DNA of 64,000 bases from contig OZ038378.1 in NCBI GenBank assembly GCA_964036045.1, forward strand, positions 57,573,408-57,637,407. The letters are read 5' to 3'. The notes beneath the pieces were generated by a model, which saw only the letters and a program-made list of their open reading frames with translations, was not told the origin of the DNA and did not search any database. A program made the translations under genes and the position numbers. Source of the stretch: Eutreptiella sp. 'Long Island Sound 2002'. Lineage: Eukaryota > Euglenozoa > Euglenophyceae > Eutreptiales > Eutreptiaceae. Shown here in pieces: positions 10,687 to 22,606 of the stretch; position 1 is the stretch's first letter, and every line of letters starts with the position of its first letter.

Positions 10687-13635
10687 TCAACGTTGGCCCT
10701 GGGCCAGGATCCGGCTCCAAAACGCCACGGGTACGTGTGACCCGTCGTCCCGGATCTGCTCGAGGACTGCCCCTACAGCATAGTCCGAGGCGTCCGTCCG
10801 TAGTACGAATCCCTTGTCCGGGTCCACCAGGAATAGCCCCAGCTGCCCCAGGAGTCGCTCCTTCAGGCGGCTGAACGCATCTTCGGCCTCAGGGGTCCAG
10901 GCAAGGTTCTTCTTACTCCCCTTCCGGCCATCGAACTTGCCCACCTGCAACATCTTGTGCAGCGGCCCCGACAGTTCTGCATACATCCGGACATAGCCCG
11001 AATAGTAGTCGCAGAACCCCATGAAGGATCGGAGTTCGCTGATGGTCTGGGGCTTCTCCCAGTGGTGCAGGGACGCCACCTTCCCAGGCATGGGACGGCG
11101 TTGCCCGTGACTAACCACGTGACCCGCAAACTCCACTTCCTTCACGAAGAGGGAGGCTTTGGCAGGCTTGCACACCATGTTGTGCTTGTCCAGCTCGCTG
11201 AGCACTCGGCGCAGATCCTTCTCATGCGCATCGATGAGCTCGTCCTCAGTCATGTTCTCCGTGCCGGACCCGATGATGATGTCATCCACAAAGGGATCGG
11301 CACAGTCCTGGACAGGACGGAGTAGGTCCTCCATCATGCGCTGGAAAGCGGCGTTGCCATTCTTGGCGCCCATAGGCACCACTTTCCACTGCATGGGCCC
11401 CAGCGGCGTCGACATCGCTGTGCAGGGCCGGGAGTCCGGGTGCAGCAGCATGTGGTGATAGCCGTGTTTCAGGTCTAACACCGTAAAGATGCGCTTCTTC
11501 TGTTGCTTTTGGAGGATGGTGTCGATCAGAGGAAGCAAGTACGAGTCATGCTCGGTTTGCTCGTTCAAACCCCTGTAATCCACCACCAACCTCCACTCGC
11601 CCTTCTCCTTCTTGGGCACGATAAAGGCTGGGCTGGCCCACTCACTGTCGGAGGGTTCGATCCATCCCCGCTCAATGAACTCGGACAACAACTTCTTCAT
11701 GGCCTCGGCCCGATCGCCCTGAAGTTGGTACTCGCGATGACGATAGATCTTGGGGTTCGGCTTCAGCTTGATCCTCGCTGTGCCAAACCTCCCACGATCT
11801 GGAGGGTTCTTGTTGGCGACGCCACTGAATAGCCGCGGATAGGCATTGATCAGCCTCTCCTTCAGCTCGGCGACGTTCGGGTTCTCCTGGGCCTCTTCAG
11901 CCGCCTGCTTCGGTATCGATACAACCGACCGCACTGCGGTATAGGCCTCTTCGGGGTCCGATTCCGACTTCTCCTCGTCCGATATGGCGTCTTCATCGTC
12001 GTGGGGAGCTCTTCCCACCGATAATCTTCGGAAATTTGCGGCATCAGCCTGGTACTTGTCGCTATCGGCACCCATTCTTGGAAAATCCCATGTCGGCGGG
12101 TCCGACCAAACCGGACGATCGTATTGGTCCGCGATGCGATCCATGACCCTCGCCACGAACTCATCCTTCTTGTACTTGCCGGTAACCAACATCTTGTCAT
12201 CCCACCAATGCGGAGATGTGACCATGGCCCGCCTCTTCTTGGCTGCCACACGATCATGCATCCTTATCCGCATGTAGTTGACGACGTCGTCGATCTCGGA
12301 GTGGGACAGGATGTCAATGCCATCAACTGGCTGATCCGTCCCCTCCTTGGGCTCGAACATGACCCGCATGGGCACCGCCTCAACCTTACGGATTAATGCT
12401 TCATCACCACTGGGCTGGGCTTGCGCCCCATCCACCAGGAAAGCCTTGGTACCCCACGCTTGACCCGGGGAGGGCATTGATACACCCTTGGCGTCGATAA
12501 TCAACTCCTCCTCTGGCCCGAATGACATCTCGTTCAGGGTGATGGAGTCCAGCGTCGACTTGAGACACTCTAGCGGACATGGGGTGGATCCTATGCCGGT
12601 TATGACCAGGATCCCCTTCGCCCTATCCGCGACGATCTTCTCCACCGTACGTCTGGTATTGTCCAGGGAGCCATGCCAATACATGGGCCCCCACTCCTTC
12701 AAACCCCAATGCCTATGCCAGGCTGAGTGTCCTCGATGCCAATGTCGCCTACACTTCCTCAAAAATGGGGCATCCCGGGAAGCGAAGACGTCCGTCTCGG
12801 GCGCTTCGGCTCCCAGTGTCTGGATCATCCTGGCATACACCTGCGGCGCCATTCCATACTCCGTGAGCTGAACTCCACGGTCTCCTCTGGACTTGGCACC
12901 CACAGCTTGCACCGCTTGGACGATCCGATCCTCTTCCTCAGCATTCCATTGGGATGATCCGCATGCATAGTCCGTGGACAGCCATGTGAGGCATTCATCA
13001 TCCTCCCGGACCAGCGTTCCACGATGGGGAAGGGCTCCAATGGCGTCTGCCACCATGAAGTCATACCCCATGATCATATCCCAATCTGTAATGTCGGCCA
13101 CATAGAAGTTCCCGGATAGAGTGCTTCTCTTCCCCAGATCAGGGCGGTTCAAGCGCTCATGTTCCGTGAATTCCATACTGATAGTGGCCTCATGGGTGCC
13201 ACCACCCATGATCTCTCCATTGGCCACCTTCAGGCGTACCGGTCTCCGGCTGGGCTGCAGGGATTCCGCCTTGAACAACCCTCTCCGGACCAGGCTCACC
13301 TGGGCACCCGTATCCACCAAAACATCCACCACCAACTCCTCTTGTCCGCACCGTACACGCACCTTCAAGTGCAACTGCCGCTCATTGCCATGCGGTGTAT
13401 GGACGACTCTCACGGCATGCAACTCTAGCACATCCGGGCGCATCAGGACTTCGAGGGCATGGTCACGGATGGTGTAGATCTTGGGCTCGTCCTGCCCGTC
13501 CACGGGGCTCTCCGTGGTCGCTCCTTCCTTCTTGCCACGTCCCTTGCCCACATAAACTTCCCTTGGCAGGACGCTCCAGGGGTTGGGAGTGGCGAAACTC
13601 AGTGGTTTTGGCTCTTCTGGAGCCTTCTTCGGCAA
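10687..13635 (-). pseudogene. E1 pol: protease, MT-like segment, reverse transcriptase, start of RNase H
   Basis: 982 codons. Protease at about residue 107 (VLVDTGAQVSLV, catalytic Asp in DTG). About residues 260-370 contain ETDVFAS and a downstream hydrophobic strand, matching the methyltransferase-like domain of E2 but without its NPPF motif. RT from about 670 (VVDYRGLNEQ), with the catalytic box FVDDII near 780 and a typical thumb (ISELRSFMGFCDYYSGYV). RNase H begins at about 950 (LRTDASDYAVGAVLEQ) and is cut by TGA at 10687-10689; the same frame resumes immediately (TWTAREK). Frame intact, no indels noticed. Confidence 0.88.
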
Positions 13636-13716
13636 CCGATGTGCCTTCGCTTTCTCTGGGATTCCACTGATTTTCGGAGGAGAGACCTCCGAGGTCCCAC
13701 TCCCGTGGGGGCTCCT

Positions 13717-15345
13717 CTAGACATGGCCTGCCGCAGCTCCCTCCTGCTGCGATCCGCTCAGACTTTGTCCCCCACGTTGCTGGGCTTTGAGTTCCTCCAA
13801 CGTCCTCAACATGTCCTCAGCAACCTCCTCGATCGACCTCACGCGTCGGTCTTGGCCACGTCCACCACCATGGCCTCTTCCTCCGCCTTTCCCTTGGCCT
13901 TTGCCTTGGCCTTTTCCCCCGTCTCCGCCCTTCGCCTTCCAATGGGCAATCCGCTGCTCCTTGGGCTTCATCTCGGGCTGGGCCGCGAAGTAGTCCTTCT
14001 TGTCCGCCTCATACACCTTGCACTGACGGTGGTCATGTGCATGGTTGTTTCCCTTGCCATAACAGACCCAGCACCCGTCGTGCTGAGACCTGTACTCCCG
14101 GAACAAGAGCGGTGGGTTCCCGATCCTCCTTGGCTCTTTGCCCTTCTTGGGTCCCACCCGACTCCATCTGGACCGATCCTGCCCATGGTCCTTCACGTTG
14201 TGCGCCACAAACGCGAAGAAATGGGGCTCCTCGTGATCCTCCCGGGACCGGGTCCAGTGGTTTTGGCCACTTCCACTACCATCCTCCGCGGAGCTGGCCG
14301 TGTCCTCCTGGATCTCCCGATGATGGCGGTCTTCTCGGTGGCCTCGTTGTCGATGGCCTTGTCGATCCTGCACGTGGGCCTCGTTCTTGGCGTTGAGCTT
14401 CAGCTCCACCGTGATGTACTTCACGATATCGTCCAGGCTCATGCGGGCGAAGATGACCTGCATCCTCAGCGGCTCTCCGCGTCTCCGCTCCACGTTGTTG
14501 AGGCGCATCAGCCTTTGCCCCATGGTGTCGCCGAATACCTCCACGTAGACGGCGTTCTTCAACCCCAACATTCGGCTGGGCTCGCCGAGGTTTCGCCGGA
14601 AGAACTCCATTATTCCGGCGTGGGTGTCCTCCGACGCCATGATCCGTACGGCCACGCGCTTCTTTGCTCTCTTCTTCTCCCCATCCTCCACTCTTCTCTT
14701 CCAATGCCCGGGGAGGACGTCCTTCAGCAAGTGTCGGATCTCACTGGCCTCATTCCAGTCCTCCACCAGCTTGAGGCTTCTTCGGTACTTGCGGATGTAC
14801 CGATTCCATTCTCGGACCCTCAGTTCCCCGCGCTCCAGCGGCAGCGGAATGGACCACAAATCCTCCAACTTCTGGTTGGGGGCGTCCACTCGCTCTTCGT
14901 CCTCCAGCCACTGGAGGCAGCCTTGCTCCGTCTGGATCACTCCCTCACGGATCTGATCCCTGAGCTCCTCCTTCAGGTCCTGCGCCAGCCTGTGTGGGAA
15001 TGTCCGACATACCCACTTGTCCCTTGGCGCTCCCCTCATCTCGCCGACGACCTCCTCGGCGAAGTCCTCCCAATCCAGGATGAAGTCATCCAGGTTGGAG
15101 GGGTTGCCATCGTAGTAGGGGATTTTGATTCCCCTGAGGTCGTCAATCCTGATGGCGTCTCCGACGTCCACAGCCACCACTCCACCGAGACGGATACCAC
15201 CTGTGGCCGGGGGGTGTGAGTACACTCCCCGTACATCCTTCTCCTCCATGGAGTGCGGTCCAGTGGGGCCTGAACCCATGGGGTTTCGAATGCGGGAAGG
15301 ACTTGCTCGACCAGCTGTCCATATCCCCGTATTGGGGTCCTTCAT
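13717..15345 (-). pseudogene. E1 gag (capsid plus zinc knuckle)
   Basis: 542-codon frame. The middle (about residues 60-330) resembles a Ty3 capsid domain: DWEDFAEEV, repeated Trp/Leu helices and an Arg-rich segment. Near residues 425-441 is a variant knuckle, CWVC followed by a His-rich stretch ending DHRQC, with spacing longer than the canonical CX2CX4HX4C. A basic Gly/Arg/Gln-rich tail follows, typical of nucleocapsid. The frame ends in TAG at 13717-13719 and continues in the same frame into pol, so gag and pol were either one polyprotein or are joined by readthrough. Confidence 0.8.
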
Positions 15346-15399
15346 CCACAGGTTTCCGCCTGAGTGGCCTCGACCATGTCCGTCGGCGCTTCCCTTGGT

Positions 15400-16782
15400 T
15401 CACCCCTGCATGGTCTGGCTCAGGACCTCCTCTTCGGCATAAACTGCATGGGCAGTCGTAGTGGTCGGTAGATCCTGGGCGGCATGGGACATCTGTACCG
15501 TCAGGCTCCTCGGGTCCGTGGTTACTTGCCCTTCCCGCATGGACCCAGCCGGTGCCGTGTGTTCCCCGAGCATTGTGGATTCGCTGAACATGGGAACAAA
15601 CGGCAGCGCACCCGGGTTAATACGCGGAGGCGCGTAGGGTGCCTCTGCAGGGCCGCCCATGGGTTTATCCATGGCGCTCCTGAGGGTCTTAATCCGCTCC
15701 ACCAGCTCTGCCGCTGCCGGCCTTGCCGGGGGCTCCGGACCCAAGGCGAGGGGTTGTAACTCCTCTATCCTTTTCAGGCGTCCCGACATGTCCTCCACCA
15801 GGTGGAGGAGGCTGTCCACCACTCGCTGCTGCTTCTGCAGGGCCAGCTCCAGATTCTCCCGGTGCCGGTCCTGATCTGCTCGCAGCTCCGCCATGTCTCT
15901 CTCTGCTGCCGACTGGTCATCCATGATCCCCGCAACGTCCTACTCCAGGCCGTCCTTCGCATTGTCCAGGCGGTCGAGGTGCTGCACGATGGCGTCCATC
16001 CCCATCTTAGACTACTTGCTGATGAGGAAGGATACGTGCTCGCAGTGGCACTCAGCATGCTTTCCACCAGATCCGGCGCATCCCACGGTTCCCGGCGCCT
16101 CGGACTCCTCCGCCATGGGTGTGTCGCCCATGCTATCCCGCGTTGGCTCCGTGAGCCAGGCCACAGGCGCCGTTCTGGCTCTGGCAGGCCTCTCCAACGC
16201 CTCAGCGTCATGCTCCAGGCTGGGTTCTAGGGCCGTGTTCGCCCTTGTGGGCGGTCTGGCCATCTCCTCCGACTCCGAAGGGTGCTCATAAGCTGTCCGA
16301 TAGCCCTCAGAGTGCCCCTCGGAATCTGCGGCTGACCACAGCCTGACCGGGCTGGGATCCGTATCCATAGCCCCGGCGTCCCCTGCCGCGGGCTTGGGTG
16401 ACCCGCGCTTCCGGTAGCGCCAGGCCCGTCCTCCACTGCTGCCTGAATGGCATGTCTCCTCAGAGTCCTCCGCGGCGGAGCGGAGGTTGCATGCCCTTCG
16501 GCAGCGTTGCTCACACATGGAGACCAGGTCCCACGGGGTCCACCACCCGGTAGGGACTCCCCCTCTGGCACATACCGCAGCCCCCTGCGGCTGTTCGCCC
16601 CACGGAGGAGCCCGGGCAGTCCCCATGCCTCGAGGGTGCAAGGCGACACGCCGGAGCAGCGCCAAGAAACGAGGCACCCTGGCCGATCCCGTCGCGGCAG
16701 CCGCACACCGCCCCCCGCAGCGCGACGAGTCGTCTTCAATGAGGATATGGACAGGGACCACGGGGGCCCCCGCGACCCCCAC
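15400..16782 (-). pseudogene. E1 gag N-terminal region, interrupted by stops
   Basis: One frame with TAG at 16012, TAG at 15940 and TGA at 15400. The stretch after 16000 is rich in Asp, Arg, Glu and Gln with heptad-like spacing and probably forms a coiled coil (about 15925-15780), as expected for gag assembly regions. The part upstream of about 16450 is Arg/Ala/Gly-rich and may be non-coding flank; the apparent start at 16782 is GTG and is not trusted. Each stop is one C-to-T step from CAG or CGA. Confidence 0.55.
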
Positions 16783-17234
16783 GCTCGGCGAACATCATCG
16801 ACCTCCGACCCAAGAGGCCCCGCACCAAGCGGACGCACATCCCCACCATTCTGGCGCCGGCCGAGCGCGAGCGGCAAGCAACGCTTCAAGCGGACCCTCG
16901 CCAGACGACGGGCGAAACGTCCACTTCATCTGCCGCCTCCCTCCCGGGGTCAGCGGCCGATCCGCTACCGAGAGGACCACATGCCACGGACACGCGACCA
17001 AGGGAGCCCGCACCCGACCCCAGCCCTACGCAAGGGGCGGGGGGGCAGCCCTCCCCGCAGTCCAGAAGCCGCCAGGCCACGGAGGGCACATCGCGGCAGC
17101 CGGGACACGACGCGAGCGGACCAAGGGCGGACACAGAGATGACAGGGACCTCCAGCCCCCAGGAGCCCGCTGGCCCGCTGCCCACCGCCACGCCCTGCTC
17201 GATGCCCCGGCAACGGTAACCCCCCACGGAGTAC
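16783..17234. other. C-rich stretch between E1 and the Ulp1-like frame
   Basis: High C and A on the plus strand, T sparse. Long plus-strand frames cross it (16447-17142, 16487-17284) but are Pro/Arg/Ser low-complexity and overlap E1 gag on the other strand. They may be the 5' part of the same element as the Ulp1-like frame; not supported as genes. Confidence 0.35.
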
Positions 17235-18417
17235 GTGCCTGGGGGACAACCGGGCGCCACCTCACGGCACCCCTCCCCGACTGACGTGGCACTGGACCAA
17301 GACCTGGTGGCCATGCCCCCCCCGCCCCCCCGACCGCCACAGCAACGGGGCCCGGATCCCTTCGACGAAGCGGAACTGAGGGCGCTCTACGACTTCCACG
17401 CTTCCACGCCCTCGAGGGAGCCGGTGGCCACCCTCCGGGAACACCTCCGTAACGTCGACCCGAACAGGCTTTTCGCCGTAGTCCGCCTGCCACATGCCCC
17501 GACAACCCAAATCTTTGTGCGACAGCTCCAGGCGCTCGTCACCCCCGGGACACAGGTCTCTGACGACCTCATTGAAGCGTGGATCTGGTGGTTCAACACG
17601 CACCAACCGGCCCAAGGGGGCGTGTGGGTCCCACACCTGGGCTGGGTACAAACGCTCATAGCGCCACCGACGGACCCCAGGCCCGCACCCACCACCGGAG
17701 GCCGGGAGCGAGCCGCCCCACCACCGAGACCCGACAACCTCCGTATCCCACCGCACCAGGGCCTGGAGGCATGGGAAAGCGGGACCGCCCGTAGCAGGGG
17801 GCACAACCTCACGAACCTGACGGCGCACTACCCGGAGACGGCGCGCGCAGCACCCCCGCCGCGCGAACATGACCCCGGTACCATCGCCATGATCGTGTTG
17901 GAGAATGGCCAATACTACCAGGTGCGGATCATCCCACACCCGCAGGACAACCATTGGAGCCTGGAGGCCGTCGACTCCATGCTCCAGGCGACCATGGGGC
18001 CTGCCGGACAACCCTACCCCCCTGCTCCCAAACCAGCCGCCGGACCCCCTGACGGCCATTGTGTCGGGGGCGGCAGGCACCTGGCACCCAGGCCACGCCC
18101 TCTACTGCCTCTGGCGATGGGCGAGGCGCCGCTGGCCGCACACCAGGGCGTGGTCAGCGGCGTGGAGATTCTACCTCGACGGCCGGCAGCAGATGGAGGC
18201 CATCCCGGAACCGAAGGCGGAAACCCCCACTGAGCCCAACCTATGCCCCGTCTTCGCGATCCACCAGATCCGGGCACTGGTGCTGGGTGGGCAGCTGCAG
18301 CCTGCCATCCGCACTGAAAGGGAGGCCCAGGCCGCGCACGCGGCCCTGGTGCACGAAATCTTCAGTGCCCTCCGCAGCGCCCTTGTACGACGTGAGGGTA
18401 ACCCCCCAGGGCCCTGA
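17235..18417 (+). pseudogene. possible Ulp1-like (C48-type) protease fragment of a retroelement
   Basis: The plus frame 17235-18233 shifts near 18000 into frame 17905-18417, where the text looks coding again (Trp-rich segment, then VFAIHQIRALVLGG). About residues 85-125 read VSDDLIEAWIWWFN and VWVPHLGWVQ, like the start of a Ulp1 fold. About 230-250 contain DNHWSLEAVD, matching the His-Trp and Asp of the C48 catalytic core. The downstream Gln and nucleophile Cys (DCG motif) are not found, so activity is unlikely. NeSL- and Utopia-type LINEs carry such proteases, but no RT or endonuclease is visible nearby. Base use (very C-rich, T-poor) differs from E1. Assignment is tentative. Confidence 0.35.
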
Positions 18418-19620
18418 CCCGCGGCCAACCACAGGACCGGCAGCGACGACGCACGGCCGCACGCGCACGGCACGAGTCCCACACCAGCCACGCGAAGGGA
18501 AGAAACGGCGCGGCGGACCCGGGACCGCCTCCTCCCGCCAGAGGACCGGACGATGACCGTCACGCCAGCAGCAGCGGAGTCGCCACGAACCCCAACGACC
18601 CCGACCGGGCAGACCTCGCCCAACACGACCCCTCGTACAACCCAGCAACGCGCGGCGGCGCAACATGCTACGGCACCACCCGTCGACCGGACACACCAGC
18701 GGGGACGGCGTCCACCTGCCCAGCACGCACAACGGACACCCAAGGAGTGGAGGCTAGCCTTAGCAGCCCACGGTGTCGGACACAAATACGACCCCAGCGA
18801 CCTCTTCCCACATCCCCCGGACGGCAGCCGCACTTCCTGGACCCCAGCGACCCACCTGCAACAAGGAATGGGCTCAGCGCCACACCCGGGACCGCCATCC
18901 CACCTGACCCTCCTCTCCCACGTAACGGGTCCGCGAGGGGCCGGGCAAAGGGGCCAGCCAAACAGGCGGAGCCCGCGGCCGAACCGATGACCACGGGGGT
19001 GTTGTCGAACAGCGCACGCCACCTGATCCGGGCACTGGCGCTGAGCAATTGACGGCAACCCGCCGTCCGCACTGAGGCGGAGACCCGGGCGGCACGCCCA
19101 GCCCTTTTGCACGCAAACTTCAGTAACCTCCACGGCGCCCCGGTGCGGCGCATGGGACGCCCCCCCAGGACCCGGAGCCGCGCCCGGCAACAGGTCCTAC
19201 CGCGACGACCCGGTGGCACACAGCCGCGCAACACACCCCAGCAACACCTGACGGTCCGACAAACCGACGAGACGGACGTCAACATGCCCGACACATGCAA
19301 CAGATGCCCGGAGAGTGGAGGCCAGCCTTCGCAACCCGTGGTGTCAAGCACGCACGGAAACCCCAGGACTTCCTCCTACAACCCCCCGGGTAAGGGCCAC
19401 GCTTCTCGGACCCCGCGACCCACCTGCAGCAGGGAACGGGGCCGCGCCACGCCCCGACCCGTCCTCCCGCCTCACCCTCCTCTCCCGCGAGCCGGATCCA
19501 CAAGGTGCCGGGCAAAGGGCCCGGCCAAATACGCGGAACCCGCGGCCGGGCCCATAACCACAAGAATGTTAACGAAACACCGGCCAGAGTCGTCCAGGGC
19601 GAGCATCCGGAGATAAGTGC
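18240..19620 (+). repeat. decayed tandem duplication (~570-760 bp offset), C-rich
   Basis: The phrases GATCCGGGCACTGG (18270 and 19026), CTTCAGT..CCTCC (about 18360 and 19120) and GGAGTGGAGGC-AGCCTT (18746 and about 19314) recur in order. Offsets of about 760 and 567 bases indicate duplicated units with an internal deletion, and a weaker third copy starts near 19560. Frames here are Pro/Thr/Arg low-complexity. Confidence 0.6.
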
Positions 19621-20499
19621 ACTGCGGGGACCAGCGCGCACCTCCGCCGGGGAGTTGAGCGCCTGGGACACGTAAGGTTACGACACGTATAACCTATGCG
19701 AATGGTACGAGGGGCACACTCCCCGCAGACAGTTAACAGCGTCCATGAGAGGGAGGGGGGCTGCAACACTGCCCGGTACTCCCCTCCTCCACAACCCTAC
19801 CCGGGGCATGCGGGGGGCCACAAGCTCACCACACGGGGCCGCGCCAACCCCCCTGCCAACAGGCACGGGCGTGTTACGCCGAGCCCAACCCGCCACGTCG
19901 GACGGAGCGTCCCGACACCACAGCACAAGCCGAACCACCCTAACCATCCTAGCCACCACACCCGGCACCGTGACACAGACAAGCTACCCGAATGACCCTC
20001 AACGCACGACACGAGAAGGCGCCCGGCAGACAGACAGGCACGAGCACGAGCACAGCACCACCGAGCTGGAACAACACCCTGGGGCTCCCATGGGGAGCAC
20101 AGGGACACACCGAGGGGGACCGGCGGGGCCTTGCCACCGACAGGGGGTGTACATATGAGTGGCACAAGGGAAACTGGAAGTACGGCTACGGAGCACCACG
20201 AAAGACCGGATAATGGATTGTGCATGCAACAATGCCAGGGCAGGGCAGGGAACAGGGCACCGACAGGGCCAAAAATTTTTTTTAACAGCGGTCCGACCAC
20301 TTGTCATGGCTTTTCTCCCCCGCGGCGGGCGGGCGGTGCACAGTACAAACGTACCTTGCCGGCCCCACACACCTGGCACCGACCAACATCGCAACAAGCG
20401 GCACACCTGCACACAACAAATCCGACTGCGCGAACATCCGCTGCTACGACAAGGAACGAACGCCGAACAAACCAACCAAGAGGTGACTAACACGACCAC
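19621..20499. other. unassigned C/A-rich DNA
   Basis: No gene supported. T-poor on the plus strand; a run AAAAATTTTTTTT lies near 20271-20283. Several overlapping frames in both strands reflect the biased base composition. Confidence 0.4.
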
Positions 20500-21450
20500 A
20501 CACCGCCAGAACCACTACAGCGGACGAAACGTGACCGTGAACAGACCGCGCGCGCACCAACCAGCGCCAAGCTGGCCGGGCGTGCATGGGCCGGTGCGAG
20601 AGCGACGACCAACGAGCTAGCGACACCGTAGCGAGCCGCGCCCCCCGACCACCATGGCCACAAGCACAGGGGAACACTGCGACTCTACCGCTGCGGACGC
20701 GGCCCACGAACGTTCCGAAACTACACTACACGACACTTGTACAAACCAAGACGCCACAAACCGACGCAGACACAAACGTGCTGGCTAAACGGGCAGGATT
20801 CGACGATAAGACCACCGGCAGCAGCGCAACGGAACCCACACGAACCCGGCCGACCATGAGGCGGCCAGGACAACCGCGCACCAACCACACCACAGCTGCA
20901 GCCACCACTTGACCGTAAACAGACCACACGCAAGCCGGCCAACGCCGAACCAGCCAGGCGTGCACGGGTCGAAACGGAAACGGCGCCCAACGGGCTGGCA
21001 ACACCGTGGTGCGCCACGTCCACCGACGATCGTACCCACGAACACAGCAGAACACCACAACGCTGCCAATACAAACGCGACCAACCAACGGTAACAAACT
21101 ACGCAACACTACACTTGGACAAACCACGACGCCACTGACCAGCACCGACACGGACATGCCAGCTGCATAAACAACATGCGGCAGAACGACCACCGGCAGC
21201 AGCGCAATGGAACCCACGCAAACCAAGCCGACCATGAGGCGGCCAAGACGACCGCGAACCAACAACACAGCAGCTGCAGCCGCCACTTGACCGTAAACAG
21301 ACCACACGCAAGCCAGCCAACACCAAACCAGCCAGGCGTGCACGGGTCGAGACGGGAACGGCGTCCAAAGGGTTGGTGACACCGTGGTGCGCCGCGCCCG
21401 CCGACGACCATGCCCACGAACAACACTTGGCTCTACCATCACGCAACCGA
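20500..21450 (+). repeat. 378-bp tandem repeat, about 2.5 units
   Basis: GACCGT(A/G)AACAGACC starts at 20533, 20911 and 21289, an exact 378-base spacing. Flanking words (GGCGTGCA.GGG, CACCGTGGTGCGCC) recur at the same offset. As 378 is a multiple of three, frames such as the minus frame 21454-20726 pass through all units without a stop; I take that as a by-product. Confidence 0.85.
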
Positions 21451-22114
21451 CCAACCTACATTAACAAACTACACCGCAACCGTACCATACGACCGAGCAA
21501 CCGGCACAACGACCTACTTCGAACCCCCGGCCCCCCGGGAGAGCGCAAGCTCGACCGAGTCAGGAGGTGTGAGTGTGCGCCACGGCATGCGAGTCCCGTA
21601 GCACGTGCTTCTTCAAGTCGCCTCACACCTACTGAAAACCAACCCAGGTGGGGGTGCCTGCAGGACAGGGCCTTTGGTCTGGCTCCGGGCCCCTGGGCCC
21701 CAGAATCCGGAGGTTGATGAGGATGTGCGGTGGGATCCTCCCCCACGTATCATCCGCCCGAAGGAGAGGAATGTGAGACTTCAGTCGAACATGGGTTACC
21801 TCTCTGGGCAGAACCCGCTGTAGGGTACTGCTCGCGGCAACCGCGCCCTTCCCCCATGTGGGGGAGCCGCTTTGTGGGGGCACGTGAAGTAGGGCCGTGG
21901 GTGGGTGAGCGAAAACGCCTTGGTAAGTTGCCCCTGCGGGGCAACCCCAGTCCCGAGTCGACCTACCTACCTACCTCCTCCATGTCAAGTCCTTTTCTTC
22001 CCGAACGTCGTACTTCTCTTCGGGCTTCAACTTCCGGAGTTCGCCATGCTCCTGAGCGTCTCGGCTCTTCTCTGGCTCCAATCTCCGGCGTGGTCTCCAC
22101 CGAGTCCACAATAC
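21451..22114. other. unassigned region left of E2
   Basis: No gene supported. It contains short hairpin-prone words (CTTCCCCCATGTGGGGGAGCCG near 21850) and a CTAC tetramer run (21962-21976). Its last five bases (22110-22114, AATAC) are the left target duplication of E2. Confidence 0.5.
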
Positions 22115-22594
22115 TGTAACCGCTGCATAGTGGTTGATCTTTGTTGTAACTGCGAAGCCTGTAGCCTTGATGCCCCAGGGGTGGTAGCGCCCGACACTGC
22201 CCCTGATATCTCCGAACCCACATAACCCTCTTCAGACCCATATCCAGCCTCTGGGAGCGACATATGCGAAGCACTTGTAAGTCCTTTGAACTCCAAGGTG
22301 GAATATGAAGAGGACGAAAACCCGGTCTACAAAAATGGAGCAGACATAGAATCTCAATGCGCATTCATCGCACATAATGACACAACGTGAAATCATTCGA
22401 AATAATTTAAATAAATCCGATTGGAAAATCACGAAAGATAAATGCGACTCGACGCGCGCTCACAGGCGACATCTGGCGGCGAACGGAAAACATGAAATGA
22501 AGCGGAAAATTTACTGCACTAATGTACATCTGAGAATCATTGAAATTCTGATCACATCAGTGTAGAATTGAGTGCTGTCACTGCTGCCGTTACA
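22115..22594 (-). repeat. E2 3' LTR
   Basis: 480 bp, TG...CA ends with 6-bp inverted termini (TGTAAC/GTTACA). Differs from the 5' LTR at about ten sites. One difference changes the in-LTR ATG seen at 32088-32090 of the other copy to TTG. Confidence 0.97.
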
Positions 22595-22606
22595 CTCCCC
22601 CTCTGA
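22595..22606 (-). promoter_or_regulatory. E2 polypurine tract
   Basis: The minus strand reads TCAGAGGGGGAG directly against the 3' LTR, the expected primer site for plus-strand synthesis. Confidence 0.85.

Larger units (their letters stand above)
8650..16782 (-). mobile_element. E1: Ty3/gypsy chromovirus, gag-pol in one frame, no LTRs recognised
   Basis: Minus-strand open frames 16782-16012, 15924-15400, 15345-13717, 13635-10687 and 10614-8650 are all in one frame and are separated only by single stop codons. Order: gag with zinc knuckle, aspartic protease, methyltransferase-like segment, RT, RNase H, integrase, chromodomain. No paired LTR, PBS, PPT or TSD was found; the 5' side grades into C/A-rich DNA near 16.5-16.8 kb and the 3' side abuts R2. 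It is therefore either truncated or has LTRs whose partner lies outside or is unrecognisable. Confidence 0.85.

Noticed and set aside
13459-15219. 586-codon plus-strand frame
   Set aside because: Exactly antisense to E1 gag, whose domains and shared frame with pol are clear; open only through codon bias.
21605-21883. Overlapping small frames near 21.6-21.9 kb that might be a LINE fragment
   Set aside because: No RT or endonuclease motif could be identified on either strand.
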